Shown piece after piece: positions 1-13,777 of a stretch of DNA of 64,000 bases. The DNA is from Nemophila menziesii (Eukaryota > Streptophyta > Magnoliopsida > Boraginales > Hydrophyllaceae): positions 9,735,840-9,799,839 of the forward strand of contig JARWIR010000011.1 of NCBI GenBank assembly GCA_029959085.1. The letters are read 5' to 3'. The notes under the pieces are model-generated. The model searched no databases and was not told where the DNA came from. It saw only the letters and a program-made list of their open reading frames with translations. Each line of letters opens with the position of its first letter. Within the stretch, counting starts at the first letter, position 1. A program made the translations under genes and the position numbers.

Positions 1-679
1 AAACAATAATACACATATCCTTTTTTCTTTTCTCCTTTTAGTTAAAGATTTTTTTTTGGAACTATTAACAATAAAATTATATTTATAACATTATGTACTA
101 CTAAAATCTTTATTTTATAAAAATATATTCAATAAAAAATATTTATTTAATGAACATATAAAACCCACGACTCCAATTCTACTCTTTACTTCTTAAAATT
201 ATATATATATTAAAATATTTCTATTATACTAAACTAGTTTTGGATACACAAAAAATATATTCACAATATATCTTTTTCTTTAGTTCAGTTCTAATATTTC
301 TCAACACCTTATCATACAGAGTTTGCTCTTTTGATCTTGTGAAAGGATTTGCCAAGATTATCAACAATACCCTCTAGGGAATTCACCCAATTTATATTTA
401 ACAGTCAAAATTTTGACTCTCTTAAAAATGTATCATTCATTAGCTACGTATATAAACATGCAATTTCATATTTTGAGTTTTTTTATGTTATTATTTAATT
501 AAGATATTTCAGAAATAACATTTATATATTAAGACACAATTTGTTGTTTTAAATAATATAATAAAATTTAATGTTAAATTTTTAAATAATTTTTTTATTT
601 ATATGGTGTACATATTTTTTTAAGGGTCAATGATCCAAAAAATCAAATTAATATTTTACTTGCCCCAAAGAATAATTAA

Positions 680-1333
680 TTAATCTGCTAAGTACGTCTT
701 CTCATCAACATCGTTACCTTTTATTCTTGTTTATCAAGAGTTGTGGATGTTTCCTTATGGGAATTCCAACCCACTTGGAATTAGTAAGTTCAAACTTCTT
801 AATAAGATCTTTGGCTTATTTAGCTTGGTTGAGACAGATCCCATCTTCTATTTTCTTTATTTTTAGTCTGAGGAAGAAGTTAAATTCTCCAATCATGTGC
901 AATTGGAATTCACTATGCATACTCGTATCAAAATCCTTATAAAATCGTTATAAACTCTTCATGCATTGCATTTACCAAATGATCATCAAGTAGATCTTAT
1001 TTGTTATTCTTCGGTCTGAATTTAGACAAGAAAGTACAATGAGAACACAAATCATTAAGAGTTGAATGTGTTCTTAGCCCTTTACTTGGATCACCAAGTA
1101 TTAACTTTAGCAAGAGTCCTCTAACATTGTTCCTACTTCTATGAAGTTCTTTGGGAGTTTCATCATTCTTCTCTTTAATAGTTTGATTGTCAGAATATAT
1201 TTATGGTTATGATATAATAGGTTTTACTTCTTCTTCAAGTTGATGGAACTTGGTATATTCAACTTTTATATTTTTTCACTTTCTTTTAAAAGAATTTCCT
1301 TCATCAAAATCAACGTGCATGGATTTTTATATA
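680..1333 (-). pseudogene. Ty1/copia RT and integrase-RT hinge fragment inside the repeat unit (representative)
   Basis: Read on the minus strand with stops and frameshifts, 1333 to about 1080 gives the copia hinge (MHVDFDE, later LGDPSKGLRTHS). About 1080 to 960 gives the start of the RT region (RPKNNK, a stop, DLLDDHLVNAMHEE). Then, after a jump, 945 to 680 gives a later RT stretch (MIGEFNFFLRLKIKK, DGICLNQAK, ending VDEKTYLAD). The copia pol at 62269-63806 shows the same motifs in an unbroken order (LLDDHWINAMHEE; MMGELNYFLGLQIKQ; VDDKVYRG). The part between them, including MDVKSAFLNG and YVDD, is missing here but still present in the diverged copy at 21620-22420. No function is possible. 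Equivalent fragments occur in every complete unit of both blocks; the plus-strand 71-codon ORF at 727-942 and its repeats are the antisense of this fragment. Confidence 0.88.
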
Positions 1334-1750
1334 ATATTTGTTTGTTGGTTGTACATTCTAAAATAACATGTAGTGTAATTAACAATTAGTTTTATACAAA
1401 AGTTTGATAAATTCTCAATTAGATTTAATGAATAATTAATAATTGTATTTTTTTTTTAAAATAGAAGGAATTATGTGTTATTAAAGTAACCTAAATATTC
1501 AAGTATATTAAAGCATAAATGTCATAATTAAAGTTTTTTATGTGAATTGTGGATAAACTTATTGTTATAAAAATTGATAGAGTTATTATCATCAAACTCA
1601 TCATTGTTTCCTAAAATATTTGTAAAAAGTTTTCAAATATTTGGTTTTTTGTTTGATATAAGAGAGTGTTTGTAATCACGTAAAAAATCATAAGATTTTT
1701 AATACCATCGTCTAATTGATCTTAAGATAAACATAAGTTAGATTTGAACT

Positions 1751-1987
1751 TTACCTCGTCTTCTTCTTTTTAAGTAGCCATGATAGAAACTTAGTTGGAT
1801 ACATGCTCTTTGTCATCACTTTGGTTTGAGCTATCATAAACCAATGTTGCATTAATGTTTTCATTGGCTTTTTTTTGAAATGTTTTGGGAATTTAGGTTT
1901 GATATGACCACTCTTATGATAATGATAGCAAGTAAGCTCATCCTTTATATAACTCTTATAAGGTTTTCTTGAGACACCATAACTCAT
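1751..1987 (-). pseudogene. Degenerate copia gag zinc-knuckle fragment inside the repeat unit (representative)
   Basis: A 78-codon minus-strand frame contains a motif matching the copia nucleocapsid zinc knuckle C-x2-C-x4-H-x4-C, written here as CYHYHKSGHIKPKFP. The second cysteine is tyrosine and the last is phenylalanine, so the zinc site is lost. Lysine-rich sequence follows, as in copia gag, then the frame ends. The same two lost cysteines are seen in the diverged copy at 19207-19587, so the damage predates the amplification. Equivalent frames lie at 5914-6150, 12174-12455, 28649-28885, 30739-30975, 32830-33066, 34921-35157, 37008-37244, 39290-39526, 43466-43702, 45555-45791, 47641-47877, 49735-49971, 51827-52063, 53913-54149, 56007-56243, 58097-58333 and 60187-60423. 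Their similarity reflects recent copying and is not evidence of selection on a protein. Confidence 0.85.
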
Positions 1988-2082
1988 AAGCTCTATTTTA
2001 TTTTGATGTAATACTCACCAATACATACTTATGTCTTGTATAGAATTCCTCTTGAACTAATATAATCATTTCACCCAGAATA

Positions 2083-4162
2083 AAACAATAATACACATAT
2101 CCTTTTTTCTTTTCTCCTTTTAGTTAAAGATTTTTTTTGGAACTATTAACAATAAAATTATATTTATAACATTATGTACTACTAAAATCTTTATTTTATA
2201 AAAATATATTCAATAAAAAATATTTATTTAATGAATATATAATACCCACGACTCCAATTCTACTTTTTACTTCTTAAAATTATATATATATTAAAATATT
2301 TCTATTATACTAAACTAGTTTTGGATACACAAAAAATATATTCACAATATATCTTTTTCTTTAGTTCAGTTCTAATATTTCTCAACACCTTATCATACAG
2401 AGTTTGCTCTTTTGATCTTGTGAAATGATTTGCCAAGATTATCAACAATACCCTCTAGGGAATTCACCCAATTTATATTTAACAGTCAAAATTTTGACTC
2501 TCTTAAAAATGTATCATTCATTAGCTACGTATATAAACATGCAATTTCATATTTTGAGTTTTTTTATGTTATTATTTAATTAAGATATTTCAGAAATAAC
2601 ATTTATATATTAAGACACAATTTGTTGTTTTAAATAATATAATAAAATTTAATGTTAAATTTTTAAATAAATTTTTTATTTATAAGGTGTACATATTTTT
2701 TTAAGGGTCAATGATCCAAAAAATCAAATTAATATTTTACTTGCCCCAAAGAATAATTAATTAATCTGCTAAGTACGTCTTCTCATCAACATCGTTACCT
2801 TTTATTCTTGTTTATCAAGAGTTGTGGATGTTTCCTTATGGGAATTCCAACCCACTTGGAATTAGTAAGTTCAAAGTTCTTAATAAGATCTTTGGCTTAT
2901 TTAGCTTGGTTGAGACAGATCCCATCTTCCATTTTCTTTATTTTTAGTCTGAGGAAGAAGTTAAATTCTCCAATCATGTGCAATTGGAATTCACTATGCA
3001 TACTCGTATCAAAATCCTTATAAAATCGTTATAAACTCTTCATGCATTGCATTTACCAAATGATCATCAAGTAGATCTTATTTGTTATTCTTCGGTCTGA
3101 ATTTAGACAAGAAAGTACAATGAGAACACAAATCATTAAGAGTTGAATGTGTTCTTAGCCCTTTACTTGGATCACCAAGTATTAACTTTAGCAAGAGTCC
3201 TCTAACATTGTTCCTACTTCTATGAAGTTCTTTGGGAGTTTCATCATTCTTCTCTTTAATAGTTTGATTGTCAGAATATATTTATGGTTATGATATAATA
3301 GGTTTTACTTCTTCTTCAAGTTGATGGAACTTGGTATATTCAACTTTTATATTTTTTCACTTTCTTTTAAAAGAATTTACTTCATCAAAATCAACGTGCA
3401 TGGATTTTTATATAATATTTGTTTGTTGGTTGTACATTCTAAAATAACATGTAGTGTAATTAACAATTAGTTTTATACAAAAGATTGATAAATTCTCAAT
3501 TAGATTTAATGAATAATTAATAATTGTATATTTTTTTTAAAATAGAAGGAATTATGTGTTATTAAAGTAACCTAAATATTCAAGTATATTAAAGCATAAA
3601 TTTCATAATTAAAGTTTTTTATGTGAATTGTGGATAAACTTATTGTTATAAAAAATGATAGAGTTATTATCATCAAACTCATCATTATTTCCTAAAATAT
3701 TTGTAAAAAGTTTTCAAATATTTGGTTTTTTGTTTGATATAAGAGAGTGTTTGTAATCACGTAAAAAATCATAAGATTTTTAATACCATCGTCTAATTGA
3801 TCTTAAGATAAACATAAGTTAGATTTGAACTTTACCTCGTCTTCTTCTTTTTAAGTAGCCATGAAAGAAACTTAGTTGGATAAATGCTCTTTGTCATCAC
3901 TTTGGTTTGAGCTATCATAAACCAATGTTGCATTAATGTTTTCAATGGCTTTTTTTGAAAAGTTTTGGGAATTTAGGTTTGATATGACCACTCTTATGAT
4001 AATGATAGCAAGTAAGCTCATCCTTTATATAACTTTTATAAGGTTTTCTTGAGACACCATAACTCATAAGCTCTATTTTATTTTGATGTAATACTCACCA
4101 ATACATACTTATGTCTTGTATAGAATTCCTCTTGAACTAATATAATCATTTCACCCAGAATA
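2083..4162. repeat. Macrosatellite unit 1.2
   Basis: Standard unit, but the T run inside the gag fragment (near 3951-3957) is one base shorter than in neighbours. This breaks the 78-codon frame seen in most other units. Confidence 0.95.
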
Positions 4163-6245
4163 AAACAATAATACACATATCCTTTTTTCTTTTCTCCTTT
4201 TAGTTAAAGATTTTTTTTTGGAACTATTAACAATAAAATTATATTTATAACATTATGTACTACTAAAATCTTTATTTTATAAAAATATATTCAATAAAAA
4301 ATATTTATTTAATGAACATATAATACCCACGACTCCAATTCAACTCTTTACTTCTTAAAATTATATATATATATTAAAATATTTCTATTATACTAAACTA
4401 GTTTTGGATACACAAAAAATATATTCACAATATATCTTTTTCTTTAGTTCAGTTCTAATATTTCTCAACACCTTATCATACAGAGTTTGCTCTTTTGATC
4501 TTGTGAAAGGATTTGCCAAGATTATCAACAATACCCTCTAGGGAATTCACCCAATTTATATTTAACAGTCAAAATTTTGACTCTCTTAAAAATGTATCAT
4601 TCATTATCTACGTATATAAACATGCAATTTCATATTTTGAGTTTTTTTATGTTATTATTTAATTAAGATATTTCATAAATAACATTTATATATTAAGACA
4701 CAATTTGTTGTATTAAATAATATAATAAAATTTAATGTTAAATTTTTAAATAATTTTTTTATTTATATGGTGTACATATTTTTTTAAGGGTCAATGATCT
4801 AAAAAATCAAATTAATATTTTACTTGCCCCAAAGAATAATTAATTAATCTGCTAAGTACGTCTTCTCATCAACATTGTTACCTTTTATTCTTGTTTATCA
4901 AGAGTTGTGGATGTTTCCTTATGGGAATTCCAACCCACTTGGAATTAGTAAGTTCAAACTTCTTAATAAGATCTTTGGCTTATTTAGCTTGGTTGAGACA
5001 GATCCCATCTTCTATTTTCTTTATTTTTAGTCTGAGGAAGAAGTTAAATTCTCCAATCATGTGCAATTGGAATTCACTATGCATACTCGTATCAAAATCC
5101 TTATAAAATCGTTATAAACTCTTCATGCATTGCATTTACCAAATGATCATCAAGTAGATCTTATTTGTTATTCTTCGGTCTGAATTTAGACAAGAAAGTA
5201 CAATGAGAACACAAATCATTAAGAGTTGAATGTGTTCTTAGCCCTTTACTTGGATCACCAAGTATTAACTTTAGCAAGAGTCCTCTAACATTGTTCCTAC
5301 TTCTATGAAGTTCTTTGGGAGTTTCATCATTCTTCTCTTTAATAGTTTGATTGTCAGAATATATTTATGGTTATGATATAATAGGTTTTACTTCTTCTTC
5401 AAGTTGATGGAACTTGGTATATTCAACTTTCATATTTTTTCACTTTCTTTTAAAAGAATTTCCTTCATCAAAATCAACGTGCATGGATTTTTATATAATA
5501 TTTGTTTGTTGGTTGTACATTCTAAAATAACATGTAGTGTAATTAACAATTTGTTTTATACAAAAGTTTGATAAATTCTCAATTAGATTTAATGAATAAT
5601 TAATAATTGTATTTTTTTTTAAAATAGAAGGAATTATGTGTTATTAAAGTAACCTAAATATTCAAGTATATTAATGCATAAATTTCATAATTAAAGTTTT
5701 TTATGTGAATTGTGGATAAACTTATTGTTATAAAAAATGATAGAGTTATTATCATCAAACTCATCATTGTTTCCTAAAATATTTGTAAAAAGTTTTCAAA
5801 TATTTGGTTTTTTGTTTGATATAAGAGAGTGTTTGTAATCACGTAAAAAATCATAAGATTTTTAATACCATCGTCTAATTGATCTTAAAATAAACATAAG
5901 TTAGATTTGAACTTTACCTCGTCTTCTTCTTTTTAAGTAGCCATGAAAGAAACTTAGTTGGATACATGCTCTTTGTCATCACTTTGGTTTGAGCTATCAT
6001 AAACCAATGTTGCATTAATGTTTTCATTGGCTTTTTTTTGAAAAGTTTTGGGAATTTAGGTTTGATATGACAACTCTTATGATAATGATAGCAAGTAAGC
6101 TCATCCTTTATATAACTCTTATAAAGTTTTCTTGAGACACCATAACTCATAAGCTCTATTTTATTTTGATGTAATACTCACCAATACATACTTATGTCTT
6201 GTATAGAATTCCTCTTGAACTAATATAATCATTTCACCCAGAATA
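4163..6245. repeat. Macrosatellite unit 1.3
   Basis: Standard unit. Its gag fragment (5914-6150, minus) keeps the 78-codon frame but carries a G-to-C replacement next to the zinc-knuckle histidine (SCHIK instead of SGHIK). Confidence 0.95.
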
Positions 6246-8332
6246 AAACAATAATACACATATCCTTTTTTCTTCTCTCCTTTTAGTTAAAGATTTTTTT
6301 TTTGGAACTATTAACAATAAAATTATATTTATAACATTATGTACTACTAAAATCTTTATTTTATAAAAATATATTCAATAAAAAATATTTATTTAATGAA
6401 CATATAATACCCACGACTCCAATTCTACTCTTTACTTCTTAAAATTATATATATATATTAAAATATTTCTATTATACTAAACTAGTTTTGGATACACAAA
6501 AAATATATTCACAATATATCTTTTTCTTTAGTTCAGTTCTAATATTTCTCAACACCTTATCATACAGAGTTTGCTCTTTTGATCTTGTGAAAGGATTTGC
6601 CAAGATTATCAACAATACCCTCTAGGGAATTCACCCAATTTATATTTAACAGTCAAAATTTTGACTCTCTTAAAAATGTATCATTCATTAGCTACGTATA
6701 TAAACATGCAATTTCATATTTTGAGTTTTTTTATGTTATTATTTAATTAAGATATTTCAGAAATAACATTTATATATTAAGACACAATTTGTTGTTTTAA
6801 ATAATATAATAAAATTTAATGTTAAATTTTTAAATAAATTTTTTATTTATAAGGTGTACATATTTTTTTAAGGGTCAATGATCCAAAAAATCAAATTAAT
6901 ATTTTACTTGCCCCAAAGAATAATTAATTAATCTGCTAAGTACGTCTTCTCATCAACATCGTTACCTTTTATTCTTGTTTATCAAGAGTTGTGGATGTTT
7001 CCTTATGGGAATTCCAACCCACTTGGAATTAGTAAGTTCAAACTTCTTAATAAGATCTTTGGCTTATTTAGCTTGGTTGAGACAGATCCCATCTTCCATT
7101 TTCTTTATTTTTAGTCTGAGGAAGAAGTTAAATTCTCCAATCATGTGCAATTGGAATTCACTATGCATACTCGTATCAAAATCCTTATAAAATCGTTATA
7201 AACTCTTCATGCATTGCATTTACCAAATGATCATCACGTAGATCTTATTTGTTATTCTTCAGTCTGAATTTAGACAAGAAAGTAAAATGAGAACACAAAT
7301 CATTAAGAGTTGAATGTGTTCTTAGCCCTTTACTTGGATCACCAAGTATTAACTTTAGCAAGAGTCCTCTAACATTGTTCCTACTTCTATGAAGTTCTTT
7401 GGGAGTTTCATCATTCTTCTCTTTAATAGTTTGATTGTCAGAATATATTTATGGTTATGATATAATAGGTTTTACTTCTTCTTCAAGTTGATGGAACTTG
7501 GTATATTCAACTTTTATATTTTTTCACTTTCTTTTAAAAGAATTTCCTTCATCAAAATCAACGTGCATGGATTTTTATATAATATTTGTTTGTTGGTTGT
7601 ACATTCTAAAAATAACATGTAGTGTAATTAACAATTAGTTTTATACAAAAGTTTGATAAATTCTCAATTAGATTTAATGAATAATTAATAATTGTATTTT
7701 TTTTTAAAATAGAAGAAATTATGTGTTATTAAAGTAACCTAAATATTCAAGTATATTAAATCATAAATGTCATAATTAAAGTTTTTTATGTGAATTGTGG
7801 ATAAACTTATTGTTATAAAAAATGATAGAGTTATTATCATCAAACTCATCATTGTTTCCTAAAATATTTGTAAAAAGTTTTCAAATATTTGGTTTTTTGT
7901 TTGATATAAGAGAGTGTTTGTAATCACGTAAAAAATCATAAGATTTTTAATACCATCGTCTAATTGATCTTAAGATAAACATAAGTTAGATTTGAACTTT
8001 ACCTCGTCTTCTTCTTTTTAAGTAGCCATGAAAGAAACTTAGTTGGATACATGCTCTTTGACATCACTTTGGTTTGAGGTATCATAAACCAATGTTGCAT
8101 TAATGTTTTGATTGGCTTTTTTTTTTGAAAAGTTTTGGGAATTTAGGTTTGATATGACCACTCTTATGATAATGATAGCAAGTAAGCTCATCCTTTATAT
8201 AACTCTTATAAGGTTTTCTTGAGACACCATAACTCATAAGCTCTATTTTATTTTGATGTAATACTCACCAATACATACTTATGTCTTGTATAGAATTCCT
8301 CTTGAACTAATATAATCATTTCACCCAGAATA
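6246..8332. repeat. Macrosatellite unit 1.4
   Basis: Nearly identical to the next unit. Both share CATCACGTAG near 7231, TTCAGTCTG near 7258, GAGGTATC near 8086 and a lengthened T run in the gag fragment, so these two are a recent adjacent duplication. Confidence 0.95.
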
Positions 8333-10420
8333 AAACAATAATACACATATCCTTTTTTCTTCTCTCCTTTTAGTTAAAGATTTTTTTTTTTGGAACTATT
8401 AACAATAAAATTATATTTATAACATTATGTACTACTAAAATCTTTATTTTATAAAAATATATTCAATAAAAAATATTTATTTAATGAACATATAATACCC
8501 ACGACTCCAATTCTACTCTTTACTTCTTAAAATTATATATATATATTAAAATATTTCTATTATACTAAACTAGTTTTGGATACACAAAAAATATATTCAC
8601 AATATATCTTTTTCTTTAGTTCAGTTCTAATATTTCTCAACACCTTATCATACAGAGTTTGCTCTTTTGATCTTGTGAAAGGATTTGCCAAGATTATCAA
8701 CAATACCCTCTAGGGAATTCACCCAATTTATATTTAACAGTCAAAATTTTGACTCTCTTAAAAATGTATCATTCATTAGCTACGTATATAAACATGCAAT
8801 TTCATATTTTGAGTTTTTTTATGTTATTATTTAATTAAGATATTTCAGAAATAACATTTATATATTAAGACACAATTTGTTGTTTTAAATAATATAATAA
8901 AATTTAATGTTAAATTTTTAAATAAATTTTTTATTTATAAGGTGTACATATTTTTTTAAGGGTCAATGATCCAAAAAATCAAATTAATATTTTACTTGCC
9001 CCAAAGAATAATTAATTAATCTGCTATGTACGTCTTCTCATCAACATCGTTACCTTTTATTCTTGTTTATCAAGAGTTGTGGATGTTTCCTTATGGGAAT
9101 TCCAACCCACTTGGAATTAGTAAGTTCAAACTTCTTAATAAGATCTTTGGCTTATTTAGCTTGGTTGAGACAGATCCCATCTTCCATTTTCTTTATTTTT
9201 AGTCTGAGGAAGAAGTTAAATTCTCCAATCATGTGCAATTGGAATTCACTATGCATACTCGTATCAAAATCCTTATAAAATCGTTATAAACTCTTCATGC
9301 ATTGCATTTACCAAATGATCATCACGTAGATCTTATTTGTTATTCTTCAGTCTGAATTTAGACAAGAAAGTAAAATGAGAACACAAATCATTAAGAGTTG
9401 AATGTGTTCTTAGCCCTTTACTTGGATCACCAAGTATTAACTTTAGCAAGAGTCCTCTAACATTGTTCCTACTTCTATGAAGTTCTTTGGGAGTTTCATC
9501 ATTCTTCTCTTTAATAGTTTGATTGTCAGAATATATTTATGGTTATGATATAATAGGTTTTACTTCTTCTTCAAGTTGATGGAACTTGGTATATTCAACT
9601 TTTATATTTTTTCACTTTCTTTTAAAAGAATTTCCTTCATCAAAATCAACGTGCATGGATTTTTATATAATATTTGTTTGTTGGTTGTACATTCTAAAAA
9701 TAACATGTAGTGTAATTAACAATTAGTTTTATACAAAAGTTTGATAAATTCTCAATTAGATTTAATGAATAATTAATAATTGTATTTTTTTTTAAAATAG
9801 AAGGAATTATGTGTTATTAAAGTAACCTAAATATTCAAGTATATTAAATCATAAATGTCATAATTAAAGTTTTTTATGTGAATTGTGGATAAACTTATTG
9901 TTATAAAAAATGATAGAGTTATTATCATCAAACTCATCATTGTTTCCTAAAATATTTGTAAAAAGTTTTCAAATATTTGGTTTTTTGTTTGATATAAGAG
10001 AGTGTTTGTAATCACGTAAAAAATCATAAGATTTTTAATACCATCGTCTAATTGATCTTAAGATAAACATAAGTTAGATTTGAACTTTACCTCGTCTTCT
10101 TCTTTTTAAGTAGCCATGAAAGAAACTTAGTTGGATACATGCTCTTTGTCATCACTTTGGTTTGAGGTATCATAAACCAATGTTGCATTAATGTTTTGAT
10201 TGGCTTTTTTTTTTGAAAAGTTTTGGGAATTTAGGTTTGATATGACCACTCTTATGATAATGATAGCAAGTAAGCTCATCCTTTATATAACTCTTATAAG
10301 GTTTTCTTGAGACACCATAACTCATAAGCTCTATTTTATTTTGATGTAATACTCACCAATACATACTTATGTCTTGTATAGAATTCCTCTTGAACTAATA
10401 TAATCATTTCACCCAGAATA
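8333..10420. repeat. Macrosatellite unit 1.5
   Basis: Sister copy of unit 1.4, sharing all the variants listed there. The gag frame is broken by the same lengthened T run. Confidence 0.95.
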
Positions 10421-12705
10421 AAACAATAATACACATATCCTTTTTTCTTCTCTCCTTTTAGTTAAAGATTTTTTTTTTGGAACTATTAACAATAAAATTA
10501 TATTTATAACATTATGTACTACTAAAATCTTTATTTTATAAAAATATATTCAATAAAAAATATTTATTTAATGAACATATAATACCCACGACTCCAATTC
10601 TACTCTTTACTTCTTAAAATTATATATATATATTAAAATATTTCTATTATACTAAACTAGTTTTGGATACACAAAAAATATATTCACAATATATCTTTTT
10701 CTTTAGTTCAGTTCTAATATTTCTCAACACCTTATCATACAGAGTTTGCTCTTTTGATCTTGTGAAAGGATTTGCCAAGATTATCAACAATACCCTCTAG
10801 GGAATTCACCCAATTTATATTTAACAGTCAAAATTTTGACTCTCTTAAAAATGTATCATTCATTAGCTACGTATATAAACATGCAATTTCATATTTTGAG
10901 TTTTTTTATGTTATTATTTAATTAAGATATTTCAGAAATAACATTTATATATTAAGACACAATTTGTTGTTTTAAATAATATAACAAAATTTAATGTTAA
11001 ATTTTTAAATAAATTTTTTATTTATAAGGTGTACATATTTTTTTAAGTGTCAATGATCCAAAACATCAAATTAATATTTTACTTGCCTCAAAGAATAATT
11101 AATTAATCTGCTAAGTACGTCTTCTCATCAACATCGTTACCTTTTATTCTTGTTTATCAAGAGTTGTGGATGTTTCCTTATGGGAATTCCAACCCACTTG
11201 GAATTAGTAAGTTCAAACTTCTTAATAAGATCTTTGGCTTATTTAGCTTGGTTGAGACAGATCCCATCTTCCATTTTCTTTATTTTTAGTCTGAGGAGGA
11301 AGTTAAATTCTCCAATCATGTGCAATTGGAATTCACTATGCATACTCGTATCAAAATCCTTATAAAATCGTTATAAACTCTTCATGCACTGCATTTACCA
11401 AATGATCATCACGTAGATCTTATTTGTTATTCTTTGGTCTGAATTTAGACAAGAAAGTACAATGAGAACACAAATCATTAAGAGTTGAATGTGTTTTTAG
11501 CCCTTTACTTGGATCACCAAGTATTAACTTTAGCAAGAGTCCTCTAACATTGTTCCTACTTCTATGAAGTTCTTTGGGAGTTTCATCATTCTTCTCTTTA
11601 ATAGTTTGATTGTCAGAATAAATTTAAGGTTATGATATAATAGGTTTTACTTCTTCTTCAAGATGATGGAACTTGGTATATTCAACTTTTATATTTTTTC
11701 ACTTTCTTTTAAAAGAATTTCCTTCATCAAAATCAACATGCATGGATTTTTATATAATATTTGTTTGTTGGTTGTACATTCTAAAATAACATGTAGTGTA
11801 ATTAACAATTATTTTTATACAAAAGTTTGATAAATTCTCAATTAGATTTAATGAATAATTAATAATTGTATTTTTTTTTTAAAATAGAAGGAATTATGTG
11901 TTATTAAAGTAACCTAAATATTCAAGTATATTAAAGCATAAATTTCATAATTAAAGTTTTTTATGTGAATTGTGGATAAACTTATTGTTATAAAAAATGA
12001 TAGAGTTATTATCATCAAACTCATCATTGTTTCCTAAAATATTTGTAAAAAGTTTTCAAAAATTTGGTTTTTTGTTCGATATAAGAGAGTGTTTGTAATC
12101 ACGTAAAAAATCATAAGATTTTTAATACCATCGTCTAATTGATCTTAAGATAAACATAAGTTAGATTTGAACTTTACCTCGTCTTCTTCTTTTTAAGTAG
12201 CCATGAAAGAAACTTTGTTGGATACATGCTCTTTGTCATCACTTTGGTTTGAGCTATCATCAACCAATGTTGCATTAATGTTTTAAATGGCTTTTTTTTG
12301 AAAAGTTTTGGGAATTTAGGTTTGATATGACCACTCTTATGATAATGATAGCAAGTAAGCTCATCCTTTATATAACTCTTATAAGGTTTTCCTGAGACAC
12401 CATAACTCATAAGCTCTATTTTATTTGAGTAATGATATATGTCACCCCTTTTCATGTCACCCTATTATCACCCTTCTATATATATGTATTGATTTCCTTG
12501 AATAGAAGATAGAGAAAAATTAAATAGGATAGATAAATCAATTCATTGGTCCATGTAGGCATACATGTAGGAGGTGATAAACGGGTGATGCAAAAAGGGT
12601 GACAAATATCATTACTCATTTTATTTTGATGTAATACTCACCAATACATACTTATGTCTTGTATAGAATTCCTCTTGAACTAATACAATCATTTCACCCA
12701 GAATA
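10421..12705. repeat. Macrosatellite unit 1.6 carrying a MITE
   Basis: Unit of about 2085 bp plus a 200-bp insertion (191-bp MITE and one 9-bp target duplicate). It shares AAGTGTCAATGATC and TTGCCTCAAAG (11046-11092) with the B-type units of block 2, which suggests exchange between the blocks. Confidence 0.95.
12427..12617. mobile_element. Mutator-type MITE, copy 1 (191 bp)
   Basis: Terminal inverted repeats start GAGTAATGATAT at the left and end ATATCATTACTC at the right. The outer 21 bp differ at one position, and weaker pairing continues to about 48 bp. Each arm carries TCACCC three times. The element is flanked by a perfect 9-bp direct duplication ATTTTATTT (12418-12426 and 12618-12626). 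Removing one copy of it with the element restores the ordinary unit sequence. A 9-bp duplication is typical of the Mutator superfamily. No coding capacity, so it would need a transposase from elsewhere. Confidence 0.93.
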
Positions 12706-13777
12706 AAACAATAATACACATATCCTTTTTTCTTTTCTCCTTTTAGTTAAAGATTTTTTTTTTGGAACTATTAACAATAAAATTATATTTATATCATTAT
12801 GTACTACTAAAATCTTTATTTTATAAAAATATATTCAATAAAAAATATTTATTTAATGAACATATAATACCCACGACTCCAATTCAACTCTTTACTTTTT
12901 AAAATTATATATATATATATATATATATTAAAATATTTCTATTATACTAAACTAGTTTTGGATACACAAAAAATATATTCACAATATATCTTTTTCTTTA
13001 GTTCAGTTCTAATATTTCTCAACACCTTATCATACAGAGTTTGCTCTTTTGATCTTGTGAAAGGATTTGCCAAGATTATCAACAATACCCTCTAGGGAAT
13101 TCACCCAATTTATATTTAACAGTCAAAATTTTGACTCTCTTAAAAATGTATCATTCATTAGCTACGTGTATAAACATGCAATTTCATATTTTAAGTTTTT
13201 TTATGTTATTATTTACCTAAGATATTTCAGAAATAACATTTATATATTAAGGCACAATATGTTGTATTAAATAATATAATAAAATTTAATATTAAATTTT
13301 TAAATAAATTTTTTATTTAAAAGATGTAAATATTTTTTTAAGGGTCAATGATCCAAAAAATCAAATTAATATTTTACTTGCCCCAAAGAATAATTAATTA
13401 ATCTGTTAAGTACGTCTTCTCATCAACATCGTTACCTTTTATTCTTGTTTATCAAGAGTTGTGGATGTTTCCTTATGGGAATTCCAACCCACTTGGAATT
13501 AGTAAGTTCAAACTTCTTAATAAGATCTTTGGCTTATTTAGCTTGGTTGAGACATATCCCATCTTCCATTTTCTTTATTTTTAGTCTGAGGAAGAAGTGA
13601 AATTCTCCAATCATGTGAAATTGGAATTTACTATGCATACTCGTATCAAAATCCTTATAAAATCATTATTAACTCTTCATGCATTGCATTTACCAAATGA
13701 TCATCAAGTAGATCTTATTTGTTATTCTTTGGTCTGAATTTAGACAAGAAAGTACAATGAGAACACAAATCATTAAG
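12706..13777. repeat. Macrosatellite unit 1.7, truncated
   Basis: Homology to the unit ends after about 1072 bp, inside the RT/hinge fragment, at the join with the SPT2-containing segment. It has more private substitutions than units 1.1-1.6, as expected of a copy at an array edge. Confidence 0.95.
12905..12929. repeat. (TA)n microsatellite, long allele
   Basis: Every unit has a TA run at this place (about 199-211 in unit 1.1), but the length varies between units and this copy is among the longest. The run is a replication-slippage site and accounts for part of the 2080-2094 bp spread in unit length. Confidence 0.9.

Larger units (their letters stand above)
1..2082. repeat. Macrosatellite unit 1.1
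   Basis: Reference copy for the internal map. AT-rich non-coding part 1-660 with a short (TA)n near 199-211; antisense RT segment about 680-945; antisense RT N-terminus plus hinge about 960-1333; non-coding 1334-1740; antisense gag zinc-knuckle 1751-1987. Confidence 0.95.
1..13777. repeat. Macrosatellite block 1 (about 2.08-kb units, 6 complete + 1 truncated)
   Basis: Head-to-tail copies begin at 1, 2083, 4163, 6246, 8333, 10421 and 12706, taking the recurring AAACAATAATACAC as an arbitrary unit start. Spacing is 2080-2088 bp except where a 200-bp MITE insertion lengthens the sixth unit. Copies differ by scattered substitutions and by the length of T and TA runs. The left edge lies outside the window. 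The right edge is at 13777, where homology stops after CATTAAG. The unit is derived from minus-strand Ty1/copia fragments, as the fragment entries below describe. Confidence 0.97.

Noticed and set aside
727..942. A 71-codon plus-strand ORF recurring about once per 2.09 kb (also 2808, 4891, 6975, 9063, 11150, 25543 and onward), looking like a repeated membrane micropeptide
   Set aside because: Its opposite strand reads as a worn copia RT segment (MIGEFNFFLRLKIKK, DGICLNQAK) collinear with the pol at 62373-63455. The plus frame is an antisense shadow copied with the repeat.
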